Below, piece by piece: positions 11,301-23,337 of a stretch of 64,000 bases of DNA. The position numbers were made by a program, and so were the translations under genes. Position 1 is the first letter of the stretch; each line of letters opens with the position of its first letter. The notes beneath the pieces were generated by a model. It saw nothing but the letters and a program-made list of their open reading frames with translations. It made no database searches and was not told the origin of the DNA. The stretch comes from Ascidia mentula (Eukaryota > Chordata > Ascidiacea > Phlebobranchia > Ascidiidae), in NCBI GenBank assembly GCA_947561715.1, contig OX387199.1:17923001-17987000 (forward strand). Direction: 5' to 3'.

Positions 11301-14300
11301 AACCTAAATCAAAATACCTGTATTGCGTTTAATCTTATTGTCAGCGTGGGCAAGAAAATGAATAAAATGACATGTTTTCAAGGAATCATAACTTGTATCC
11401 TTATCTAATATTATGTAAGCCAAAGAAAAAGGACTATCCAAGTTCATTGCCTATTTTTTGCAGGGCAACCAGGATGTATCAGAATTAGAACATATTTCCA
11501 CAATCCATTTCAATCCTGATGCGGCAGCAGTTCAGTCACGGTTGATTGATTTTAGGGTCAACGCTGATAACCACTTGTGGGCGCTGTTGCTCGACACAGA
11601 TGATCAGATGTCATTGTCAGTGTATGAAATGGACAGAGCTATTTGGCATGAAGTCGCATTGAGTTCGCCCCCATTGAGTGATGTAAAGTCAATTTTCTTT
11701 GTTGTATTTTTAATGCATTTCATATTAGCGTTGGTTTATGTGCAAGGGCTGGGCATCTTTTTGAGATTAAACTTTTTGAAAAGATATTTTTATGCTTTCA
11801 TGGGAAAATTCCTATAGGAATTGACTTTTAAGCTTAAGGACATTCTGGTGGTGCTTGTGTTTCGAGGAAAATTGCCAGCTATTGATTAAATTTTTTCATC
11901 TTATGATATGAAATTTTTTTGAAATAATTATTATGGTATATTTTTTTTATTGTTAGGTCGCTGTTCCAGCCCACCTGACTGTCCGAGAAGCTTATCTGAA
12001 GCAGTTGTTTCATATGAATAAGTTTACCCCAGCAGCAATATTAAAGGCCCTTGCTATCCACCAGAAGGCAGCAGTGAGCACAAGAAATATGTCAATCAAG
12101 CTTTTAAAGGAAAAAGTTATTTCATATGTTGAACAAGAGGTTTGACTTTTGTTTTATGCTTATATTTAAAAGATGTTGTTGTTTTTTATATTTTTTAAAG
12201 TGAGATGTTGAAGTATACATTAATCTTTCCTGTATATAAAATATTTTGCTATAAAGTCTTTGTAAAATTCCTGATTTGTTGCAAACACACGTTAAGCATA
12301 GTTATTGTTTGTGTGACCTAAATCTTTTTTTGTCCAACCTTAGTTACACCAAAAATTTCATGTGATATGACCCCTAGCGAAGTGGTGACAGCGTGAAATG
12401 CAAACTTGTGCCTTTAAACCTTTACATTCCATGACCCTCAAGCTACATATACAACCCGAATGTTCCCCAACTCACACTTAAAGAAATATGGTGTTAGGCA
12501 AGTCATTGACTACAAGGTGTTTAACCAAATACAATTCCGCAGGTGAACATGCTTTTACCTGATGAAGGAATTAATGCTGAATTACTTGCTGATGCTCAAG
12601 TGAATGCATGGCAGAAGTTCTATAGCTCTTGTGTGCAGTATGATCGCTTTCTATCCAAACCTAGTGGTTTGCTTGTCACCGCCGATGGAAATGTTTCAGT
12701 TATCAAGAAGGTGAAGTAGTTTTTGGACTTCATTCCTGAATTTATGAACACAAACAATTAATTTTCTTCAAATTCAATTTTGTGTAAACATATACAATGT
12801 GATGCATAGGTATTTTACCTATCCCCCAAGCAAAAAATCTTTGTATTTCTAGGGATACTGATAGTTCCGCTAACAGTTAAAACAGTGCACTGTTTTCGAT
12901 GTTAATCTTGTGTGTTTTCTGTTTCTAGAACCATGTATCACATCTTGTCCCAGTTTCATCATTGGAGGCTGTTTGCAGGGGTGCAGACCCAGGCATATTT
13001 CAATCAATTCTTCCCGATGGTTTGTATAGGAATATTAACATGCTTGCATTACTAGTATTGTAGTATGAAAATACTTGTGGCTGGGTTTTGTACATAGCAG
13101 TTTTGATTTTTTATAATATATATAAATACACTGCATAAATTCACAAACAGGTTGGTGATATGTGTGAATGTTTAGAGAAAGTGGCATTGCTTGTAAACTT
13201 TGCAACTGCCAAATAATTTTATTAGGTTGATTTTTATATCTTAAATGTAAAAATTTCAAGTTATTTATCATAAGGCTTTCCTTGTTGTGTGATGTGTATA
13301 TTTATCTGGTAATTTTTTTATTTAGTATCAAGTTTGGTCTGATGTATATATATTTTAGAATTTGTTGTTGGTGGCATGAAAACATTCAAAAAACCTCAAC
13401 CATAAGCACTGTCTGCAAATAATCATTGCAATATTTTCTTCAAAGAGGTGAATTTTGATGATTTGTCAAAACTTCTTTCTTCGCTTGACCTTCTCTCCTG
13501 TCTCCTTGGGCCTGAATATTTTGAATCTCTCGTCCAATCTCTGGAAAGCAGCAGCAATCCTGTGGAGGCAGTTTGTGAAAATCTCAGCTACGTCAAGGAG
13601 TTAACCAGGTTTTAATACTTTCCGGATATTTAATTACTCTTGTAATAGGACGGATATTTAGTGCAGTTTTATCCATAGCATGATGTGGTTTGTTGCTCTT
13701 TGTGACTTTGATAGTTAGTGTTAGTGTAAAATTGTAATAAGGACTTAATGCAGCACAAAACAATTTTGAAAACAAAACATTTAGTCAGTATGGTCATCAA
13801 ACATGTACATAATTATGGAGTGTAAATGAAAGCATCCCAAATTAATGCATTTAAATTTCAAACCAAGCTTAACGAGACAAAAAAACAACATAATAGTTAA
13901 TGCTTTGTTTTGCAGTGAAAGTTATGATTATCAAGATGGAGTTGACCGTATTGGTGATATTGCATCAGCCACTCACATGCTTATCACGTGCTTACAACCA
14001 TCTGCATTAGATTACGAATTTGGTATTCATATTTTACTGTTAGACTTTTTAATAACTTTAACCATAGTAGTGTATATGTCAATGTTTTTAACTTTGTTTA
14101 AACTTTAAAGTGTTTTTACAGAAGTGGAAAACTGTACAATGCTCGGCAGTGAAGGGAGTCTGGAGATTTTATCCCGAGCAGTGCAGCGCTATGTGGGAGA
14201 TCGACTTCACCTTTCTCTCTTGCTTCTCGTTTTTGCAGTACTTGAAGACGAACAGCAAAATATGGTAAATACATGGTTAACTTGAATGCACAAATTCGTT

Positions 14301-17300
14301 TGAACCAAACTATGTATTTTGTAAGCTGCATACAGATGGCCAACTGCTTCCACCTATAAGGTCTTGGATGTTGTTATTTTAAAATCTTTTTTACTGAGCC
14401 AAAGATTATCTTATCTCTTAACATGACATTGGAAATTACAGTAACAGTTATATTCTTAACGTTTCAATATTGCACTACCACAGGATCATCGGAAAATGTG
14501 TGTATTTTACAAAAGAAAAACTAAGTAGTAATGATGAAGCTGTTTGTGTTTACTGAAAACACCTTTTTCATCTGGTAGTGCGAAATTTATCAAATTGTTT
14601 AATATTTTTATATATTCAGTCTCCGGCCAGGATATCAGTATTTGTGCAAGCCTACACTGCCATCTGGTGGGCAGTAACAGAAAGAGCGGAGCATGTGTCC
14701 CAGTCTTCTTTGTAAGTCATGTCAATTTTCTATTCCAAAATTCCATATTATCCAAAACTACCTTTGTCATATCTTATTTTTTTCTATGGCCCATTCAAAT
14801 ACAATTAACGTACACCGTACGACCTCCATAGTAAGCCGCACGTAAATGCTAAAAGCAAACTTAGGTGCCTTACAACAACAAATATGTCGTTCAAAATTGT
14901 CAGATACGCTGACAACCTTGTGCGATAAACCGTATTGAAACGAAGGATCGAGTTAAAAGTGAATTTTATTGAAACACAGCCGCACACAAAATATCGGCGT
15001 CACATTACAAAATATAAGCCGCCCTCAATTGTGAGTCGCACAAACGGTAGGGTAAAATACCTTATAAGCCGCGGCTTACAATGGAGTATATACGGTACTT
15101 CAGATACTTTACATTAGCAAATAGTTGTTTCTTGTCAGAGAGAGCACCATGCAGACGCTCACAATGCACGATGTCACAGGCGACTCCGAAGCGCCCACAA
15201 GCGGTTTGCTGGAATACTTTCTCAGCACCGATGGAGGGCGTCTCGTAGAAAGTATTGTAAGAAGCTCGTGTCAGGATTTCGACGAAACGGCCGGATTTAA
15301 TCCTATGCTAGTCGCGCACGCAACTGCTGCTGTTGTCCAACTTTTGTAAGTTGTGCTTGTTTTACTCTGCTGTAGCTTAGTGTTGCACACACAAAGAATT
15401 CTACCTGTTTCTCTTGCTTTTCCTTTTATTTAAGTTGTTTAGATTAAACGTATGTTTCTGCTAATGCATGGCAACAGTCGAGGTCATTTACTCCCAGCTA
15501 GGGGTTTATGGAACCCAAGGGGTCCATGGGATTGTTTAGTTCGCTACAAGACACCCAGTTGAATTTACTGATTGGTTCACAGATATGTTGATTTCACAAA
15601 AGGAGTCCGTGACTACAAATATGTTGAAATTGGTTAAGATAGTTGTTAACGTGATCATCAATTTAAAAAAAAAAAAAAAAATTTTACAAAAAGTTTCACT
15701 TTATGTTTCCACCGTTTTCAGGTGGCCGCTTGGTCCCACTTTGTCTTTCCCCGAGTTCCTGTTGTCCAAAGGCCAGTTTTCCAGACTGCATCGTTACATT
15801 GAACGTGAACTCAACTCATGGTGCGACTTCTGTCCTGTGTACAACCTGTACTTACTTGCCCATTGCTACTTGCACACCGGCCAATACGAGAAGGTAGGAA
15901 AATTGTGTGCAGAGATAAACAATTCCAACAACTTTCGATTTAGAAACAGGCATGGCTTTGTATAGCTTTAGGACAAACTATACCCCTTTGCATAGATGAT
16001 GCAAACTTTATTTTCAAACGTTTCAATTGCATCTGCAATGTTTTTCAACACAAATACACGTCAATAATACTCCCATTTGCAAGTATTAGTTCCGATTTTT
16101 AAATTTTGGTTTCCAATAATTCGTATCCGATTATTGCTGAGGAATCCTGGTTACGCTACAATACTGTTTAAACTCATGCTAAAGGGACAATAAATGAACG
16201 AAAGACTTTATTTGAATTTAACTGTCCAAAATCATAACTACGAACAGCAACTATGGACGTTTTTCTTGTTTTTCGAAAATCAGTGCTTCATAGAATATAT
16301 GTAATGCAGTTCAGTCAGCTTGCGTAAAAAGCAATTTTAATAAAAATTAATAAATTTGGATGATCTTATTTGAGTTAAGTTTGCGTTATAAATTTTTTTG
16401 GTAATTTTTTCACCCAGGCCGTGGAGTTCTTCATTCAAGCCGGAGGTAAAGCAAGCAAGGAAGAAGTTTTGATAAACCGAGTGCTTCAGGTAGAGGATAA
16501 AACACTACACACTCCAAGTCAACTAGAAGTTCTGTATTACACAAAGGTAAATAAATTGCACCAAGTTGTGTTTTTGTGGCTTCCACTCTTTACGTTCTGT
16601 ATTGCTTGTCATAAAATTTTTGCTCGTTCTTCCAGGTTATTATATAAAGCAGTGATTCCCAACCTTTCTGTGGTTACGTACCACTTGGAGGTAAAACAAT
16701 TTCGACGCGTACCACCTAGTTGATTGTTACAAAGTAACATAGGGCATGAAGTAACAAACATTTTAAGATCACTGACGATTTTTTAAATTCGAACTGTATC
16801 CGCAAATTACGGTACGGTGCTCGCGTACCACCTGGAATGCCGCCGCGTACCACCGGTTGGGAAACACTGCATTAAGATTTCTATGACTTGAATGGAAATC
16901 GACACTTTTTTACGAACTGGATTTTGTTTGAAGTTTCCAGGTGGCAAAAATTCGATGTAAAAAAAACATGCTATATTTCATATAACGCAGGTGCTGCAAA
17001 TATTTGAGGGACTTGGCTTAAGTGAACCCTGTGTTATTTTAGCAAAACATGCAATAGGGAAAGCGGCCGGCGGAGATAGCAATTTGGTAAGCTGTGGTTT
17101 GTGCTGTTGTGTTTGTAATGTGTATTGGTAATGTGTAGACTTGACTCCTGTAAGGTTTAAGTTTCAGTTTACCGTAATAAACTGGACCAGTTTGTCAGTC
17201 GTGTTGAGTATCTAACACACATTTCCCACGTTTTTGTAACTTTGCACTTTAATGACTCATTTCCGAAGTAACAGAATTAAACATAAATTTTTCATGTATT

Positions 17301-20300
17301 TTCACATTCGTCATCTCAGTAAACATTTACTAACTTAAAACCTTTCCCCCGCAGCCAATCTTATGCTCAAGCGTCTTCAGCCACTGTCTGGAACTCCGTC
17401 GCCATGACGACGCCTACGCCGCGATTGTCACCAATCCCGACCCAGAACACAGAAAGGTACGAAAAGTTTGAATAAAATGCAGTTTTTTCATCTTATCTCA
17501 CTTGGTTTCTTGACAGGACTGCCTTCGTGCCATGGTCGTAGCTTTATGTGAGAGGAGAGAATACAAAACGTTGGTTGAATATCCATACGGGGACATGTTG
17601 GACGACGTAAGTTTTAATATGATTAACTTACCTGTAAGCACTCTGTTGGTACGGATTATTGTGTCCGTAAAGTTTATTTCCGTGTGCATTTTGTTTTTTA
17701 ATGTTGTGCTTTATGTTAGGGATCCACAATACAAAATGTTTACGCTTTGTTTTTTGTTTTATAAACAATATTTATATAAGCACAAAATAAACAAACGCTC
17801 ATTTCTGAGGATCAGTTTGCAGTAATTAGGGTATGGTCAACGACTTCTCCAGTGCTGCAAACAACTTCTTTTTGTACTGCTATTTTTGCTGCCAAGCATA
17901 CTAATTAATCAGAATCGTTCCTCAGGATTATGATAAGTCGCGCCGGATGGCAGACGAAACGTCGGTTTCAAATAAACACTTTAGAAACTTATGTGCCAAA
18001 AGAAAGATTCTGATTAACTTCTTTTTGTCTCATTGAATTCTTGAAAACATGTTTCATTCGTTTATAGCTCGTCAACATATTAGAACATCGTGCCAGGAGT
18101 TGCGACCTTTACTCGACCAAACACAAATATTACGACCTGCTCTTCTCTTTTCACGTCAACAGAAGAAACTACAGGAAAGGTGGTTACTTATTTGCAGCGT
18201 AAAAAAGCCAAAGGGCAGTTTAAAGGGATCAAAAAATCTTAAACGTCACGGATAGATCTCCTACTGACAACTTTCATTGGTCTTGGGATCGTTGTACTAA
18301 AATTCTTGCATAAAGTGATTACTAGAACTGACTTAGTTTATTGCGCAATCATCAACTGCTGCAGGATATGTTCTATTTAGTTAAAAACTGATGATGCCTT
18401 ATAGGCGAAATATATAAATTCTGTAAACCAGTATATTGGATGATTGCGCAATAACCTAGGTCAGTCCTATAGTAATCACTTTTTGTAATAAACCTTACGT
18501 GTTTTTTGTTATAGCTGCCAGTACAATGTACGAGCAAGCGTGGAGATTGAGCGTGGATTCGTCCGCCGCCAATTCCGTGACGTCACTCAAGCAACAGCAC
18601 GTGTGTTTGGTTGCCACGGTAACGTGCTTGCAATTGGTGAATTCCGATTATCGGTGGATCGTTCACCCAGTCACAGTGCAAGCTCGCCACGAGGTAAACG
18701 TACCAAAACATTTCACTTACATAAATCAAATATAAGCATTTAATTATAAATATTTTTGTTAGCCTTCTTTATTCCAAAACTAAACGTGCGTTCCAAAGCA
18801 AATTGACAAGAAATCGGCAAAAAATGGTTATGATGTAAATACATGCAACAAATGTTTTGTGTGTTCTTTGGCAGGAGTTGGTGAAGTCCCCCAAGCGCAA
18901 CTCGGACGGCGAGATTTTAGAACCCATGAGAGGTAAGTAAGATTACGTTCAGTATTTCCTTACAAAGCTATCACTGATTTTATTTGAATCAAAGACTATT
19001 TAATTTAATCTCAATGTCTCGACGCCCTCATCTCGCAGCTTAACATGCAAAGTTATTTCAGTTACCTTGTACAATTTTAATTAGGATTGTAAATGTAAAT
19101 ATTATTTGTTTGTGTCAAGTAAAATTATCACAAGGACTCAACAATGGTTATCTTATGATTTTCCTGCTAGGGAGGAAAGTTGTGATAAAAGAGTTGGTTG
19201 ATATACAGAAGGAAACTCTCCTCGTTGAGATGAAGATTGAGATCGCCAACCAGAGCAAGGTTGAAGTTGTTTATTTAACCAAGTAGTCTTAAATGTTTTT
19301 GTACGTTGTACCTTCATCACGAGGTTGTAATTAACGCGGGCGCCTACATTTATTGTACGTTAAGCCACGATTTAGTGAAAAATATATTGAAACTTTTGAA
19401 GTATAACTAAATACAATTTGCTGCCACTGTTTATGAGGTTTCATCTGTGTACAGTGTTACTACCCCTATAGTTTGGCAAGACACATTTATCGTACGTCTC
19501 TACATTTATCGTATACGTTAAGCCACGATTTAGTGAAAAATATAACTAAGATTTGTCAAAAAAACTTTCAGAAAAATAGAAAAATACAATTTGCTAACAG
19601 TGTTCATGAGATCTCATCGGTCTACTGTTTTAAACCACGGTATACTATGCCTACTCAGCCAAGACACAACAACACTCAATTTTTACGTTTTTTACAGAAT
19701 AAATCCGCAATCGGTCCAGCAATGAGTGCAGCTGAAACCCTTTCGTTGTTGAATCACAATGCGCATTATGACCACGCGTTCCAGCTCTGCGCAAAGTTTA
19801 AACTATCCAATATCCCAGTGTTTGAGTCGCTGGCGACAAGGTACTGTATCTTTTTTCGGTTTGACTGAGAAATGAGGTCGATTTTTCAACAATAGTCTGG
19901 TATTTGAAACGTAAATTGCTCCATCTGTAGTTTAGTTACAAGATCACTGGTTAAACTAATAAGGAATAACATTCTGTGTTGTGCAACAATCATGACTGGC
20001 GCCTTAGTTGGTGTTTTAGAATAACCCAAACTTGAAACCCAAAGCAGTTGACTTTCCATGGTTAAAATCTGTTGACATTGATTGTTTTTGAACAAAACAC
20101 TGAACATGCTTTTAGTGAAATATATTTTATACCATATGAAAACCAAACGAATAAAAGTAAAACAATTCAAACTCATCAACAGATGTGTGAAGGCATCTTA
20201 CTCAAACGACGAATCGCAAATAATGAAATGGATCAACAAAAATGCCCGCGCGACAGCGCTAGACCACGGTCACTCAAGCGTGTCCGACATGGCATGGAGA

Positions 20301-22082
20301 CTGATCCGAGACTACTTAGAGTTACACGTGACCCCAGATGACGCAAGCAGTCGCCACAGAGCTGTGTTGAAAATCATACTCGGCTATGGGTTCACCATAC
20401 CAGCATGGTTCCTGTCCGCTTATAAGGTACTGTATGTGCTACATTATGGCATTGCGGTGTTTATCCACCAAAGTTGGGACATTGACTCTGATTCTGCATT
20501 TCATGTCTCATCAGTGTAGCTTGTGATTGCAAACCATCAAAGCAATGTTTTACATTATGTACTCAAAACAAATTATCAATTATAAATACGATTGAGTCAT
20601 TTGAGAATACGTTTCATCTAATTTAACAGAAGCTCAACTGCCCGGAGTTGCTTCGAATGTTAATCTCCTACGATTACTTGGAGGAAGCAACCAACATTTC
20701 ACTTGACTATATCGACGCAGTACTTGGGGTGGTGCCGGATCAATTTGCTATAAAGGTTGGTCATTTTGAGTTGATAAATTAGGTTTTGGTTTATCCAGAC
20801 GTGCGAGTCACCCAACCTGTTTCGCAAGGAGCCATCATATATATTTGAACCGTGACATCAGATTCAGGATAACCGTTAAATGCAAGATTATTTTGACGAT
20901 AATGGTATCTTGTAAGCGGTTATAAAACACTTATTCCTAATTTCCAGATATAAAAGGGTTTAAATACTAAAATGCCTAAAATGTAGTGACGAGCAACTAA
21001 AACCAAGTTTTATGTAATTGTGCGATCTAAACACCTTGATTAACCAATAGTATGGTGCTGTTGAGTGCATATTGTATTTTAATTAATCTGTCCTTACGGC
21101 ACAATTAAACGCACACTTTTATCCCGTTTCGCCTGCTATTCAGCTAGGCTTCCTCCACAGGAAGGACACATTAATTAAAATACCCTTTTTTATCTTTTGG
21201 GATATCAAAATGGGGGCCAGATAAACAGCCTTGTGGACCGAATCTGGTCCCTGGACCTCAGTTTGGTGACTCCTGATCCAGACACATTTTACCAGAAACC
21301 TTGTTCATAGTTGGCTGCCACGCTTCACCCATGAACATTCATGATTTACCTTCAAAATTTATGCTAACTTTCTGTGACAGAAATCATTATCCGTGTAAAT
21401 TGTGACCTCGGTAATATTTGTAAACTCTTCAATTACAAAATATCATCCACAACTACTGTAGATCTGTTTTGTGGCCTAATATTGTCTATCCTTTGATACA
21501 GAACACACTTTTAAGCACGGGTGGGCAGGTGTGGTTACCTTACAACGAGTTTGAACAACTGCTGGAGATATTGGACGAAATGAGACTCCAGGAAAAATAC
21601 GAAGCAGTAAGTTACACGGTGTTTATACGTTGAGTTTGGCGTCTCTGTTGTTTAAAGTACCTTCTTTTTGCACAAAACGAGGGAATGCAAAGAGTTTACA
21701 TTCTTTGATGGCTGTAAGTTGTCCTAAGTCTATCTTTGATGTAAATGTCAATGTAATTGAGTTTACTGTAAAGATTAACGAAACAAAATGAAATCATGTT
21801 TCATCTTAGAGAAAATTTATGTGATAGTTTGAGGATGCAGATGTTATAACTTGTTGCTAAAAAAACAACAGGTTTGTCAAAGAACTACTAAAATTACTGT
21901 TCCGTAGTTGGTTGGTTTCGAATTTCGTGTTGGAAATATGACACCGCTATATACTATATAATCATCTGTTTTTTTGTTTGTTTTTTAAGTTGCACGAATC
22001 GTTAAGCGACAAATTGGAAAACTACTTCCAAGAAGCTGAGAGAATTTCAGAAGCAATGTTGTACGCTAGAATGGCGAGTTGA
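8354..22082 (+). CDS. NUP160: Nuclear pore complex protein Nup160 (1382 aa, 32 exons)
   Basis: Scaffold subunit of the Y-shaped (Nup107-160) complex of the nuclear pore. Exon starts: 8354, 8560, 9249, 9493, 9728, 9905, 10417, 10899, 11033, 11464, 11957, 12543, 12929, 13446, 13916, 14122, 14620, 15139, 15722, 16418, 16991, 17355, 17517, 18068, 18515, 18875, 19171, 19698, 20183, 20630, 21502, 21990. All junction phases are consistent; CDS 4149 nt. The N-terminal third corresponds to the beta-propeller (landmark CQDHKLRVWS, exon 7) and the rest to the alpha-helical solenoid (landmarks VVALCERREYKTLVEYPY in exon 23, YRWIVHPV in exon 25, WLPYNEFEQLLE in exon 31). These match vertebrate Nup160, including the KSPKRNSDGE segment (human ASPKRNHDGE); the human protein is 1436 aa. 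Start: the ATG at 8354 in an A-rich context. Several introns carry MITE-like elements. Confidence 0.95.
8757..9189. mobile_element. Non-autonomous hAT-type element with perfect 8-bp target duplication
   Basis: Lies in NUP160 intron 2. The left end begins TAGGGATGGGCAAT; the right end is its inverted counterpart, ending GCCCATCCCTA. The eight bases outside each end are identical (ATGTCCCC at 8749-8756 and 9190-9197). Terminal inverted repeats plus an 8-bp duplication are the signature of hAT transposition. The 433-bp body has no transposase frame. Confidence 0.85.
14811..15097. mobile_element. MITE-like element in NUP160 intron 17
   Basis: The left end (TACACCGTACGACCTCC, then ATAGTAAGCCGC) and the inverted right end (TACCGTATATACTCC, then ATTGTAAGCCGC) form imperfect terminal inverted repeats of about 28 bases around 230 bp of non-coding sequence. 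The superfamily was not determined. Confidence 0.6.
16650..16869. mobile_element. hAT-like MITE in NUP160 intron 20
   Basis: The ends read CAGTGATTCCCAACC on the left and, inverted, CAGTGTTTCCCAACC on the right, the form common to hAT terminal repeats. Subterminal GTACCACCT-type motifs recur inside. No clear 8-bp target duplication survives, so the insertion is probably older than the one at 8757. Confidence 0.65.
17926..18015 (+). repeat. Dispersed repeat with hairpin then GAAACGTCGG
   Basis: Within NUP160 intron 23. It contains GCCGGATGGCAGACGAAACG followed by TCGGTTTC. A diverged copy lies in inverse orientation at about 52950-53070. The sequence can form a GTC...GAC hairpin followed by a small GAAAC/GTTTC stem. 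Confidence 0.6.
18312..18483. mobile_element. Foldback element with long inverted repeats in NUP160 intron 24
   Basis: The left arm 18312-18353 and right arm 18439-18483 are inverted copies (AAGTGATTACTA..ACTGAC..TAG.TTATTGCGCAATCATC). The loop contains CTGATGATGCCTTATAGGCG followed by AAAT, a short hairpin bracketed by CTGATGA and GAAA. No coding capacity. Confidence 0.75.
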
Positions 22083-23337
22083 AACTGAGTCCCATCTGGA
22101 AGTTCAAACAAATCAATGTGTGTCATTTTCACTGCCGGTCTAACGTGATTTTCTAGTAAACAAAAACTTTCGACGGTTGTGCTTGCTTGCAATAGTTTCC
22201 AGTGCGTTAATTTAAACCGACGGGACGCAGGAAAATGTCTTCCCATATTGTGTTTAGTATAGTTATGTCCGGCCGGATTGCTTAAATAAGGTAGACTTGC
22301 AGGTAATGCTGTGAGATAGGAACGGCTTGTACTTCTTGTATTTTTTTTGTAGACTCGGAGATGCCTTTTCTAGATTTTAGCGTTTATGTGATTGTGGTAG
22401 ACTTGTTAGGATAACACTGCAGGGTGGTTGCTATCCTGGCAAAATACGTCCTGATGATGCTGGCGCAACGAGTCTCAATAATGGTCAGACGTGCTGGCCA
22501 GTTGCCACTAAATTGTCTGTCCTCGTGTGCGTTGGGCTAAGATGTGAACAGGCGTTTAATCCAAACAGTTGTTTATTAATAAGTTAGAATAGAAGGATCA
22601 GGTACAGCAAAAAGCTTTGCCGCATAAAAATACAGTTACGTGATATGCAATGCTATCAGTCGTGAGAGGAAGCCCATAGACTCGGTAAACACCATTTGGA
22701 TATGATAATTTGATTTCCCCTGTCGTAATAGCAGCCGAATTACGCCGTAAACATGTGCAATGAACTGACGAGAACCGTGGGCTGTTATCGAAAAGCTGCC
22801 GAGTGAAGGTGGAGGTATTTACATATTAAAACAACACATATATAAGCATGCGCATGAAAAAGAATAAAACGCAAGGCAAAAACTTTCATACACTAGAAAA
22901 CATGAAAACAGAAGGAGAAAATTTTTGCGACCCAATCGTGGTGAACGAAAAATTAAGGCATGTGAGCAAGTGTCCCTAGCAGAAATGTAAATGGTTGACG
23001 AGGTGATTTTGCCGCAAAGCCCAAACAGACCGCGTGGAATGTTTACAAAAATAAATGAAATTCTTTCCCTTGTGTAGAAGAAAAATATTGTCGGTAGCAG
23101 CATTTTCGAGTTAATATGTAACAAACTATGTACACAGCACTTAGAGACGTTGCTGTTTCAACAAGGCAAGTCATCAGCAAATGGTGTCAAGCGGGAGCAG
23201 ACGGTAAAGAGATCAAAGCGTGCTGAAACTCCTTTACATGGTTGCCTCGTCACTACTGCATAAAACTACATTTTTCAAGCTTTCCTGCATACAAAAACAA
23301 GTGTAAAAATGTTCACGTGTAATTCAAAGCAACATAA
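22083..23337. other. Convergent intergenic region
   Basis: Lies between the 3' ends of NUP160 (+) and the first NLR gene (-), so it should hold both 3' UTRs and polyadenylation sites. An AATAAA occurs near 22864 on the plus strand, far from the NUP160 stop. No coding exon is supported. Confidence 0.5.
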
